The notes under the pieces are model-generated. The model saw only the letters and a list, made by a program, of their open reading frames with translations. It had not been told where the DNA came from and made no database searches. DNA of 5,468 nt, taken from NCBI GenBank assembly GCA_018714645.1, contig DVND01000130.1:1-5468 (forward strand), read 5' to 3'. This DNA is from Candidatus Avimonoglobus intestinipullorum (lineage in GTDB: Bacteria; Bacillota; Clostridia; UBA1381). Made by a program: the position numbers and the translations under genes. Numbering within the stretch: the first letter of the stretch is position 1; every line of letters starts with the position of its first letter. Shown here in pieces: positions 1 to 5,468 of this stretch.

Positions 1-35
1 ACGGCATTGTCCACAAACTTATAATGAATTCCCAT
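1..35 (-). CDS. Start of next tail gene, cut by the window edge
   Basis: Only the first 11 codons plus two bases are present: ATG then G-I-H-Y-K-F-V-D-N-A. The start is convincing because a full AGGAGG sits six bases upstream (42-47). It lies 17 bases inside the Gp37-like gene, in a different frame, which is typical of translationally coupled tail genes. In Gram-positive phages this slot usually holds another baseplate, tail-fibre or receptor-binding gene. The fragment is too short to identify a family, so the role is inferred from position only. Confidence 0.75.
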   Translation of the reverse strand, partial: MGIHYKFVDNA

Positions 36-1086
36 CCTCTTCCTCCTTTAACTTTTCCAAATCCTCTAAATCCGATAGCTCCGGCTGCTGCGATATGCCG
101 CCCTGCTCATATTTCAATGTCACACCCGTGATCCGCTTTTGCACAGTGGTTTTATAGCTGCCTTTTGATATCTGGCATCGGACAATGTCCCCCAACTCAT
201 AATCCACACCGTGCTCTAAACCATGTGCCATAATTTGGATTTCACTGTTCCATTTTTTGGCCTCTAAATCGCTTTTCGCCTCAGATTCACTGGTGCCGGT
301 CAACGTACATTCCCATCGGTAAATGCCGGTTTTCGTTTCGTCGCCCTTGAGAAACACCCATTCGTTTTCCGCCGCAGAGCCCGTACTGCCGCTTTCTTCG
401 GATGTACTTTGCTTTTCATACCAGCCGCAGGTATAATAGTCCAGACAGTCCACATTCATCTTAGAATCATACGCGTTCTTATTGGATTCTGAAATAATCA
501 GCGGCAATTCTGTTCCCTGATGTAAATACAGCACCCACTTTTTCTGTTCCACATCGAACAGCACTTCATGCCCCGCTCCAATACGTGCCAGGCATTCTGA
601 AACAACTTTCTCCAAAAGGTTTGGCGTGTCGCGCCAAAAATCAATTTTTTCCGTATTCCCGATATCCGAATTGAAAACAAATGTCCCGTTCGCAAATAAA
701 TCATAAAACCCGCATTTTTTCATGTTATCCGTACATGATGCAGCAGTGTTTGCAAACCCCGCCGCGCACCACTGCACCAACGTCGTAACATCTTCCGTCT
801 GCTTTGGAAACTTCGGTACTGTCCTTTTGCTGAGGATCCAGTTTGGCGTCCTGCCGTAGACGGTAAACTGCTGATCCAGCATCTTCCCGGTCACGATTGC
901 GGCATACCGCCCCTGTCGCACGACCACATATTTTTTCTCCATCAATAACGGAACCACGGGAGAAGTAACGGCAAATACCGCTTCAAACGTTCCCACACCG
1001 TTGTATTTGACAGTCCAGTTTGCCGAAATAAACTTGCGTTCAATATGGAGCAGATGAAATTCAAAGTCATAAAAAAATAAATCCAA
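19..1086 (-). CDS. Gp37-like / Tal-type tail-tip baseplate protein
   Basis: I recognise this as a member of the Siphovirus ReqiPepy6 Gp37-like family, which lies just after Dit in many Gram-positive phages and probably serves as a tail-tip hub comparable to the N-terminal part of Tal proteins. With the chosen TTG start it has 355 residues, beginning M-D-L-F-F-Y-D-F. Family-like stretches are ISANWTVKYNGVGTFEAVF (20-38), MLDQQFTVYGRTPNWILSKR (69-88), FWRDTPNLLEKVV (150-162), CLDYYTCGWYEK (214-225) and GVDYELGDIVRCQI (293-306). A Ser/Gly/Glu-rich loop (about 227-241) interrupts the fold, and the end is acidic (336-352). No peptidase or lysozyme motif is visible. The reading frame stays open upstream to a GTG at 1140, but that would overlap Dit by 40 bases and lacks a good Shine-Dalgarno. 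The TTG has six G residues six bases upstream and begins at a sensible family N-terminus. GC is about 45% in sampled stretches, lower than in 5' Dit. Confidence 0.87.
   Translation of the reverse strand: MDLFFYDFEFHLLHIERKFISANWTVKYNGVGTFEAVFAVTSPVVPLLMEKKYVVVRQGRYAAIVTGKMLDQQFTVYGRTPNWILSKRTVPKFPKQTEDVTTLVQWCAAGFANTAASCTDNMKKCGFYDLFANGTFVFNSDIGNTEKIDFWRDTPNLLEKVVSECLARIGAGHEVLFDVEQKKWVLYLHQGTELPLIISESNKNAYDSKMNVDCLDYYTCGWYEKQSTSEESGSTGSAAENEWVFLKGDETKTGIYRWECTLTGTSESEAKSDLEAKKWNSEIQIMAHGLEHGVDYELGDIVRCQISKGSYKTTVQKRITGVTLKYEQGGISQQPELSDLEDLEKLKEEEDGNSL
42..47 (-). promoter_or_regulatory. Ribosome binding site inside the Gp37-like C-terminus
   Basis: A perfect AGGAGG with a six-base spacer before the ATG at 33-35. 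The same bases encode part of the Lys-Glu-Glu-Glu-Asp end of the Gp37-like protein, so the site is dual-use. It fixes the start of the truncated downstream gene. Confidence 0.85.
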
Positions 1087-1092
1087 TGCAAT

Positions 1093-1098
1093 CCCCCC
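1093..1098 (-). promoter_or_regulatory. G-run ribosome binding site deciding a TTG start
   Basis: Six consecutive G residues lie between the Dit stop (1101-1103) and the TTG at 1084-1086, with a six-base spacer ATTGCA. The run can pair in part with the CCUCC anti-Shine-Dalgarno and is the only purine-rich site in this short gap, so it supports the TTG over the upstream GTG. An ATG is absent from this part of the frame; the first ATG comes 49 codons in (about 940-942), after family-like sequence has begun. Confidence 0.7.
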
Positions 1099-1100
1099 AA

Positions 1101-1958
1101 TCAATAAACCGCTTCGACGTACTTGTTTGTAAACATGCACATCACCGTCATAGATGTATCAGCGCTGTAATTGAGTGCCTCGATATCATTGGCGCCGGGC
1201 ATAATGTAAAACCCGTCAAGGAACGTGTCGTCGGAGATATATGCAATCAAATTTTCGCCGGCGTCGTTATGGATGTCACGGTTCGGGATGTCAATGGTGA
1301 TCTGTTCCCCCTGCGCGGGCTCGTAGTCCAGGCGGATATATTGACCCGTGGTGTAGTTTGTAATCAAAATCCCCTTTTCCGCGGTTGTGCTTTCCTCCGG
1401 AACATGCTGCACGTCTATGTAAAAAACCGGTTCCGTAAAAATATTGCCAATGCTGAGAATCTCCCCGCGTGACACGCGTTTCGAAAACATGCCGTCAAAG
1501 GTAAAATATTTGTTCAGCAGCGGCGTTCTTGCAAATACAGGGATGTATGTCGTCTCGGTGTCCTCAAAATAAGGATAGTCGCAGGTGAATTGAAAAACGC
1601 AGCGCTGCACCGCGCCATTGCGGTCGCCGATGTCCAGCGCATTGCACCGCGCCCCGATTTTGCGGGATTTGTACCCCACCCGCAGGATCAGTTCCCCCGG
1701 CCGGTCCAGCGTAATTGCCGCCTGCGACAGCCGCAGCTGCGTTTCATTGTTTTGCCGCAAATCCGCGGTGAGTGTAATGGTGCGCGCCCCGATGCTCTCC
1801 CCGGTCAGCTCCGCCCCCGGGATACCGGGATAAACGGCGGTGGAAAACGTCTTTGGCGCCAGCCCAAGCCCTTCAACCGTTACCAGCTTCCATGGGGCGT
1901 TCGCGCCGCCGAAGAAAATCGTGCGCTCTTGATCGTTTTTGTAAATCAGCTCAATCAT
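1101..1958 (-). CDS. Distal tail protein, Dit-like (siphovirus tail family)
   Basis: A 285-residue protein of the Dit / Sipho_tail type. Members form a hexameric ring at the distal end of the tail tube and connect the tube to the baseplate and receptor-binding parts. Visible support: the N-terminal belt-like region with RTITLTADLR (59-68) and LDRPGELILRVGY (84-96), the transition FQFTCDYPYFED (122-133), and a C-terminal beta-rich domain with PVFYIDV (177-183), TTGQYIRLDY (203-212), EQITIDIPNRDI (218-229) and FLDGFYIMPGAND (246-258), a pattern usual for this family. The length is normal for a Dit with its C-terminal galectin-like domain. I see no inserted carbohydrate-binding module. The ATG is supported by AGGAGGG eight bases upstream and by the ATGA overlap with the tape measure stop, which implies coupled translation. 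The 5' half of the gene is clearly richer in GC than the 3' half. Confidence 0.9.
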   Translation of the reverse strand: MIELIYKNDQERTIFFGGANAPWKLVTVEGLGLAPKTFSTAVYPGIPGAELTGESIGARTITLTADLRQNNETQLRLSQAAITLDRPGELILRVGYKSRKIGARCNALDIGDRNGAVQRCVFQFTCDYPYFEDTETTYIPVFARTPLLNKYFTFDGMFSKRVSRGEILSIGNIFTEPVFYIDVQHVPEESTTAEKGILITNYTTGQYIRLDYEPAQGEQITIDIPNRDIHNDAGENLIAYISDDTFLDGFYIMPGANDIEALNYSADTSMTVMCMFTNKYVEAVY

Positions 1959-4900
1959 ACGTCTGACCCTCCTAATAATTGGTTTCTGCGCGTCTCATAA
2001 TTGGAAAAATCCTGCGCCGTCACGGTCGGGTTCGCAGAATAAATGACGATGTTGTCGTTGTAGGTGTTGTTTCTGACAGTCCCGCCTGCAGCGGCAGATA
2101 ATTGCACGTGCGGCGTGATATTGATCTGGTAATTTTCAACAATGCTGCGGATTTCCGCCATCTGTGCGTCCAGTTCCTCCCGGAACGCCTTGCCGAATCG
2201 TTCAGCAGAAATAGAGCCGGAAGTAAAGAACCCCTCCGGGATCTCCAGCCCCAGTTCGTTCAGCCGTGCTTCCATCAGGGCAAAGGATTCGTCGTAGGCC
2301 CGCTGCATATCGTCGCTGTAGTAGCTGGTGGCAAGCTGCTTGTCCAGCGCGAGGCCGTATTGGTACGCGTCCATGTTCTTTTGGAATTCCTCGTCGCTCT
2401 TTCCCCGGACGACGCGTAAAAACCCCATGGCCTCGCCCATGTCCATCTGCTGCACCTCGTCCATATAGGCCTGGATGGTCTCCTCCGCATACCCCAGCCG
2501 GTTCATGCGGTCGCGCAGTTCTGTAATTTTATTGATATAGTCCAGTTTCTGCTCATTTTGAGCGGCATAGTCGGCCATATCGGTGTAGGAACCAATGCTG
2601 AGTTTAACGGTTTCCGCAATATTGCTGGCGCCGCGCAGCTTGTCCTCCAGGCTCTGGCGGGAATCCTCTACCGCGCCCAGCTTCTCCTGGGCGTGTTCGG
2701 CAATGTCGTCATAAACGCTCGTAATGTCGTCCTTCAGCGCATCCATGATCGCGCGCTCATTGTCGGCCTTTTCCTGCAGGGCCTCCAGTTCCTCGTCCTG
2801 CGCCTTGCGCTTGAGCCGCTTTGTCTCCTCGGCCTCGATCTCTGCAAGCTCCACGCGGTCCTCCGCTTCGGCGCGGCGTTTAAAGTAGTCCTCCCGCGCC
2901 TCTGCCTCTTCCTCCAGTGCGCGCTCCTCATCGATCCGTTTCCGTTCGGCATTGTAAAGCCGTTCCGATTCCAGCATATCGCTGTTAAGATCCTCAAGTG
3001 CCGCCGTTGCCAGGTCGCCGTTCAACTCAATCCCGGCTGCAATTCCGGCAACCAATTGTTTACCGATTTCATCGCGGAATACACGGGATGGGGAGTGAAT
3101 CCCGGCTGCTGCCTTTGCGGCGGCGATAGCTTGATTGACCGCCGATTGTGCGGCTGCCTGGATTGCAGGCGCTCCCAAATGGATTCCGGAGGCGATTCCC
3201 CGCGCAATGTTCAAGCCTGCGTTTCCCGCCTGCACAAGGACTTCGGTGGATTTCCCTGCTAATTCCGCCCCGGCAACGTCCATCATATTGCCTGCGGCGC
3301 TTCGCATCGTTTCCGTCCCGTCGCCGTTGAATAAGGTTTCTATGGTGCTGACAGATACGCCGCCCACCTCCGCCAGCCTCTGCTTGATGGAATCCTCTCC
3401 TTCGCCCATCCCGGCGGCGAGCTCCGCGATGCTGTTGATACCTTGGGCTTTTAAATCCTTTGCCAGCGCAAGCAGGCTGCCGCCGTTCTGGATGTTTTCA
3501 ATCACGCTGTCAAAGGCGGTTCTGGCGGGTTCTTTCCCTTCCAATAAGCTGTCCGCAAAAGCCTGGGCGACATTTTTGCCGGATTTGCCCGCCTCCGCGG
3601 ATTTGTCCAAATTTTGTGCGACCTCGTCGCCGGTTTTATCGGCTGTTTTGGATGCGGGCCGGATTTCACATTCTACCTGTTCCGTGTAAGCCTGGCCTGT
3701 ATTCTTTCCGCTCTCCCCTGCTTCTTCCGTTTTATCCAAATTGCTGACAGCGGTGTCGGAAACTGTGTCGGCCGCCGCGCCTGCCTGTTCCGTTCCTTCG
3801 GAAATCCCCTGGGTATATACGCCCGTTTCAACGGTCGCCAGGTTGGCAAACTCCGGCGTTTTGTCCATGGTCGAAAGCACGTATGCCACAAACCCCTCAA
3901 TGGAGCCGTACGCCTCCGGCGATGCGGACGTGAGGGCAGTGCTCCACGCGGTGATAAAATCCTGCCCGTACGTGCTGCTGTCGGCGTTCATGGTTTCCAG
4001 GAACGCCGTTGCCTTGTCCCGGATGGTCGTGGTTGCCCCGTCCATCGCTTCCGTGCTGGTTCGGAACGCGTCCGTAATCATCTGCTGGGCGGATTGCACT
4101 GCCTGGCCGTTTTCGCTGCATGCTTGGTTCAAAAGGTCGTTCGCCGCGGCCACGTCGTTTGCGCTGTTGATGTAGGAAGTTGTCGTGCTCTGGATCATTT
4201 CGTCCAGTGTAGTGAGGTTGCCCTCCAAAACTTCTTTTCTTTTTTTCTCCAGATTGCTTAAATCATCTTTCCCGACCAAATCCTGGTATTCTTTTTCCAC
4301 CGAAGCCTTCTGCCGCTTCAGGTCGGTCAGCTCCGCCTCCGCCTCGAACTGGTCCTTGTACGCATCCGTCATCATGTCCATGGCGGCGTTCTGCTTTGCC
4401 AGCTCCATCCGCGCGGCGACGTTTTTCATAACCTCCTCCCGGTTCTTGTTCAGCGTCCCCGTCTCCTCGTCAAAGGCCAGCTCCAGCTCCGGCATCTCCT
4501 CGTTCAGCCGTTCCACCAGCCGCGCCATCTGCTCCTTCTCGGCGGCGGTCTTGTGCTCCTTGTCCGCCAGGTTGTAGAGCTTTGTCGCCAGGCTCTGGGT
4601 CACCCGCGCCTCCGCCTCTGTGTCCTGGATGTTCTGCCGCCGCTGCTCCTGGTTGCTTTTCATGGAGTCGTTAAACTGCTTATTGGCCTCGCTGGCCTCC
4701 TCCATGCTCTCCTTCATCCGCTCCGTCTCTTCGCGGTACTTTTTCTCCTCCTCGGTCTCCTTGCTGAACGCCTTCGTTAATGCTATAATACCTACCACCA
4801 ATGCTGCCGCCACAGCAACAACTGCACCTATAACAAGAAATGTGGAATTCACCGCCGCAGAAAATGCCGCCTGCACAGTGGTTGCAATCCCCGTCACAGC

Positions 4901-5468
4901 CGTTTGCAGGGAAATTTTCCCCGTCAAAACGCCAATCAGTCCCTGCATCAGCGTCAACCCGCCGTTGGAAGCCACCATCGTTAATTGATGGGCGGCTTCC
5001 AATGTATTTAAAACACCAATTGCATTGCTCCATCCGGTCGTAATACCCGTCGCCGCTGCACATAGGGTTTGGTAAGTTGAAATACCCGTCGCAACACCGT
5101 TTACTGCTGCGCTTGCAGTCGTCATCCCATACCCCAAAAGCCCAATGGCGTCTGTTGCCTGGGGCACCTCGGCGTTTGCCAAGGCTGCAATGGAAGTTCC
5201 AAACGCGCTGAAATTGTTGCCCAATGTCTGCACGCATGCTTCTAATCCGCCGCCCGCCATGCTGCTTTGTAAATTTTTAATGCTGGCCATGCCCGTTTGG
5301 GCGGCTTGTTCCAGCGGTTTTTGCACTTTTTCCGGTACATTTTTTGCAAAATTGGTAAGTGCATCCCCTATACCGGAAAAGTGGGTTTTCAACCCTTCAA
5401 CCCCTGTTTGCGCCGCGCTTCCTAAATTTTCCAACTCCTGTTCCAACTGGCTGGAATCCAAATCTACC
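1955..5468 (-). CDS. Phage tail tape measure protein, start missing at the window edge
   Basis: This protein sets tail length and occupies the lumen of the tail tube until DNA ejection. At least 1168 residues are seen, numbered here from the TTG at 5461. The frame continues without a stop to the edge (…V-D-L-D-S-S-Q-L), so the true start lies beyond it. Layout: Ala/Gly-rich helical N-terminus (1-205); one hydrophobic segment (about 207-229, VIGAVVAVAAALVVGIIAL); charged coiled coil (about 232-415); an Ala/Gly/Thr-rich middle with a 43-residue-period repeat (564-635); the GIHSPSRVFRDEIG motif (787-800) typical of Firmicute-phage tape measures; a second long coiled coil (about 825-950); and a C-terminal tail ending GGSDV. 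At roughly 1.5 Å per residue, the usual ratio for this family, the tail would be about 175 nm or a little longer (inference). I see no lysozyme, NlpC/P60 or M23 peptidase motif. The stop overlaps the Dit start by four bases. Confidence 0.95.
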   Translation of the reverse strand, partial: VDLDSSQLEQELENLGSAAQTGVEGLKTHFSGIGDALTNFAKNVPEKVQKPLEQAAQTGMASIKNLQSSMAGGGLEACVQTLGNNFSAFGTSIAALANAEVPQATDAIGLLGYGMTTASAAVNGVATGISTYQTLCAAATGITTGWSNAIGVLNTLEAAHQLTMVASNGGLTLMQGLIGVLTGKISLQTAVTGIATTVQAAFSAAVNSTFLVIGAVVAVAAALVVGIIALTKAFSKETEEEKKYREETERMKESMEEASEANKQFNDSMKSNQEQRRQNIQDTEAEARVTQSLATKLYNLADKEHKTAAEKEQMARLVERLNEEMPELELAFDEETGTLNKNREEVMKNVAARMELAKQNAAMDMMTDAYKDQFEAEAELTDLKRQKASVEKEYQDLVGKDDLSNLEKKRKEVLEGNLTTLDEMIQSTTTSYINSANDVAAANDLLNQACSENGQAVQSAQQMITDAFRTSTEAMDGATTTIRDKATAFLETMNADSSTYGQDFITAWSTALTSASPEAYGSIEGFVAYVLSTMDKTPEFANLATVETGVYTQGISEGTEQAGAAADTVSDTAVSNLDKTEEAGESGKNTGQAYTEQVECEIRPASKTADKTGDEVAQNLDKSAEAGKSGKNVAQAFADSLLEGKEPARTAFDSVIENIQNGGSLLALAKDLKAQGINSIAELAAGMGEGEDSIKQRLAEVGGVSVSTIETLFNGDGTETMRSAAGNMMDVAGAELAGKSTEVLVQAGNAGLNIARGIASGIHLGAPAIQAAAQSAVNQAIAAAKAAAGIHSPSRVFRDEIGKQLVAGIAAGIELNGDLATAALEDLNSDMLESERLYNAERKRIDEERALEEEAEAREDYFKRRAEAEDRVELAEIEAEETKRLKRKAQDEELEALQEKADNERAIMDALKDDITSVYDDIAEHAQEKLGAVEDSRQSLEDKLRGASNIAETVKLSIGSYTDMADYAAQNEQKLDYINKITELRDRMNRLGYAEETIQAYMDEVQQMDMGEAMGFLRVVRGKSDEEFQKNMDAYQYGLALDKQLATSYYSDDMQRAYDESFALMEARLNELGLEIPEGFFTSGSISAERFGKAFREELDAQMAEIRSIVENYQINITPHVQLSAAAGGTVRNNTYNDNIVIYSANPTVTAQDFSNYETRRNQLLGGSDV
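1967..1973 (-). promoter_or_regulatory. Ribosome binding site for the Dit gene
   Basis: AGGAGGG lies eight bases before the Dit ATG, inside the last codons of the tape measure gene. Together with the four-base ATGA overlap it fixes the Dit start and suggests that Dit is translated by ribosomes ending the tape measure gene as well as by new ones. Confidence 0.85.
2612..2989 (-). other. C-terminal coiled-coil region of the tape measure protein
   Basis: Residues about 825-950 are strongly charged and rich in Glu, Arg, Lys, Ala and Leu, with runs such as RKRIDEERALEEEAEARED and ETKRLKRKAQDEELEALQEK and almost no Pro or Gly until about 929. This fits a long helix for packing inside the tail tube. 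The limits are judged by eye. Confidence 0.7.
3026..3103 (-). other. Conserved GIHSPSR tape measure motif
   Basis: Residues 787-812 contain GIHSPSRVFRDEIG followed by a Gly/Ala-rich GIAAGIE. This short block recurs in tape measure proteins of Firmicute siphophages and prophages, usually just before the C-terminal coiled coil, as here. It is the best single marker for identifying this protein. Its function is not known to me. Confidence 0.8.
3557..3772 (-). repeat. Two-copy internal protein repeat in the tape measure, 43-residue period
   Basis: Residues 564-592 (3686-3772) and 607-635 (3557-3643) align without gaps at an offset of 43. The shared core is N-L-D-K-x-x-E-A-G-x-S-G-K-N-x-x-Q-A followed by Tyr or Phe, with further Ala, Asp and Asp matches upstream. 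Less obvious echoes (A-G-K-S then G-N-A-G-L-N-I-A-R-G at about 735-755) lie downstream. Tape measure proteins often grow by such duplications, which change tail length. Confidence 0.8.
4775..4843 (-). other. Hydrophobic, potential membrane segment of the tape measure protein
   Basis: Residues about 207-229 are nearly all Val, Ala, Ile, Leu and Gly, then a charged Lys/Glu-rich stretch follows at once. Such segments are common in tape measure proteins and are thought to help the ejected protein insert into the host membrane as a DNA channel. The membrane role is family knowledge, not something shown here. Confidence 0.75.

Noticed and set aside
498..704. A 68-codon minus-strand frame inside the Gp37-like gene
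   Set aside because: It is nested in an identified gene in another frame, and the composition of its product is arbitrary.
1087..1140. GTG at 1140 as the start of the Gp37-like gene
   Set aside because: It would overlap Dit by 40 bases, lacks a clear Shine-Dalgarno and adds residues that look unlike the family N-terminus.
1959..1980. Possible promoter or terminator between the tape measure and Dit genes
   Set aside because: The stretch is coding for the tape measure C-terminus and holds only the Dit ribosome binding site. No hairpin with a T run and no good -35/-10 pair was seen.
1086..2000. Plus-strand open frames opposite the Dit gene (1086-1472, 1590-2000, 1618-1833)
   Set aside because: They are fully antisense to Dit, with no recognisable product, and their ends do not fit the compact minus-strand gene order.
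2558..3689. Long plus-strand open frames (2558-3262 and 3135-3689)
   Set aside because: They are antisense to the well-supported tape measure gene. Their Cys-, Arg- or Ser/Pro-rich products are typical of reading GC-rich coding DNA backwards, and they belong to no gene family I recognise.
3614..4577. Plus-strand open frames at 3614-4261, 3741-4175 and 4185-4577
   Set aside because: The Ser/Phe-rich product of 4185-4577 is the expected antisense of Glu/Lys-rich coiled-coil codons. The other two are likewise antisense to the tape measure and show no family resemblance.
4680..5237. A 185-codon open frame on the minus strand in another frame of the tape measure gene
   Set aside because: It lies wholly inside the tape measure gene. 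Its product is Cys/Gly/Arg/Trp-rich and of no recognisable kind, and it looks like a shadow of Ala/Gly/Thr-rich codons.

Overview
The window is a fragment of the tail module of a long-tailed bacteriophage or prophage with siphovirus-type morphology. Every gene is on the minus strand, so gene order runs from the right edge (5468) to the left edge (1). The order is tape measure protein, Dit-type distal tail protein, Gp37/Tal-like baseplate protein, then the first codons of a further gene. This is the standard order for phages of Gram-positive hosts. Strong AGGAGG-type ribosome binding sites, a TTG start, the GIHSPSR motif in the tape measure protein and a moderate GC content that varies between segments all suggest a Bacillota (probably Clostridia) host. 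That host assignment is an inference, because the window holds no host gene.

Layout: 1955-5468 is the tape measure gene, which is open at the right edge so its true start is missing. 1101-1958 is the Dit gene, overlapping the tape measure stop by 4 bases (ATGA). 19-1086 is the Gp37-like gene, which I start at a TTG 14 bases after the Dit stop, behind a run of six G. 1-35 is the start of the next gene, overlapping the Gp37-like stop by 17 bases; its Shine-Dalgarno lies inside the acidic C-terminal codons of the gene before it. There is no intergenic space longer than 14 bases, and I see no promoter, terminator, tRNA, insertion sequence or CRISPR array serving these genes. They are most likely translated from one long late transcript that starts upstream of the window.

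The proteins work together at the tip of the tail. The tape measure fills the tail tube and sets its length. Dit forms the ring that caps the distal end of the tube and is the hub for the baseplate. The Gp37-like protein probably docks under Dit as the tail-tip or Tal-type component, and the next gene probably encodes another baseplate or fibre part.

I found no new biological system here. The points worth a second look are local: a non-ATG start, dual-use sequence at a gene junction, a 43-residue-period repeat in the tape measure, sharp GC steps inside the tape measure and Dit genes that suggest mosaic assembly, and one promoter-like sequence antisense to the tape measure gene.
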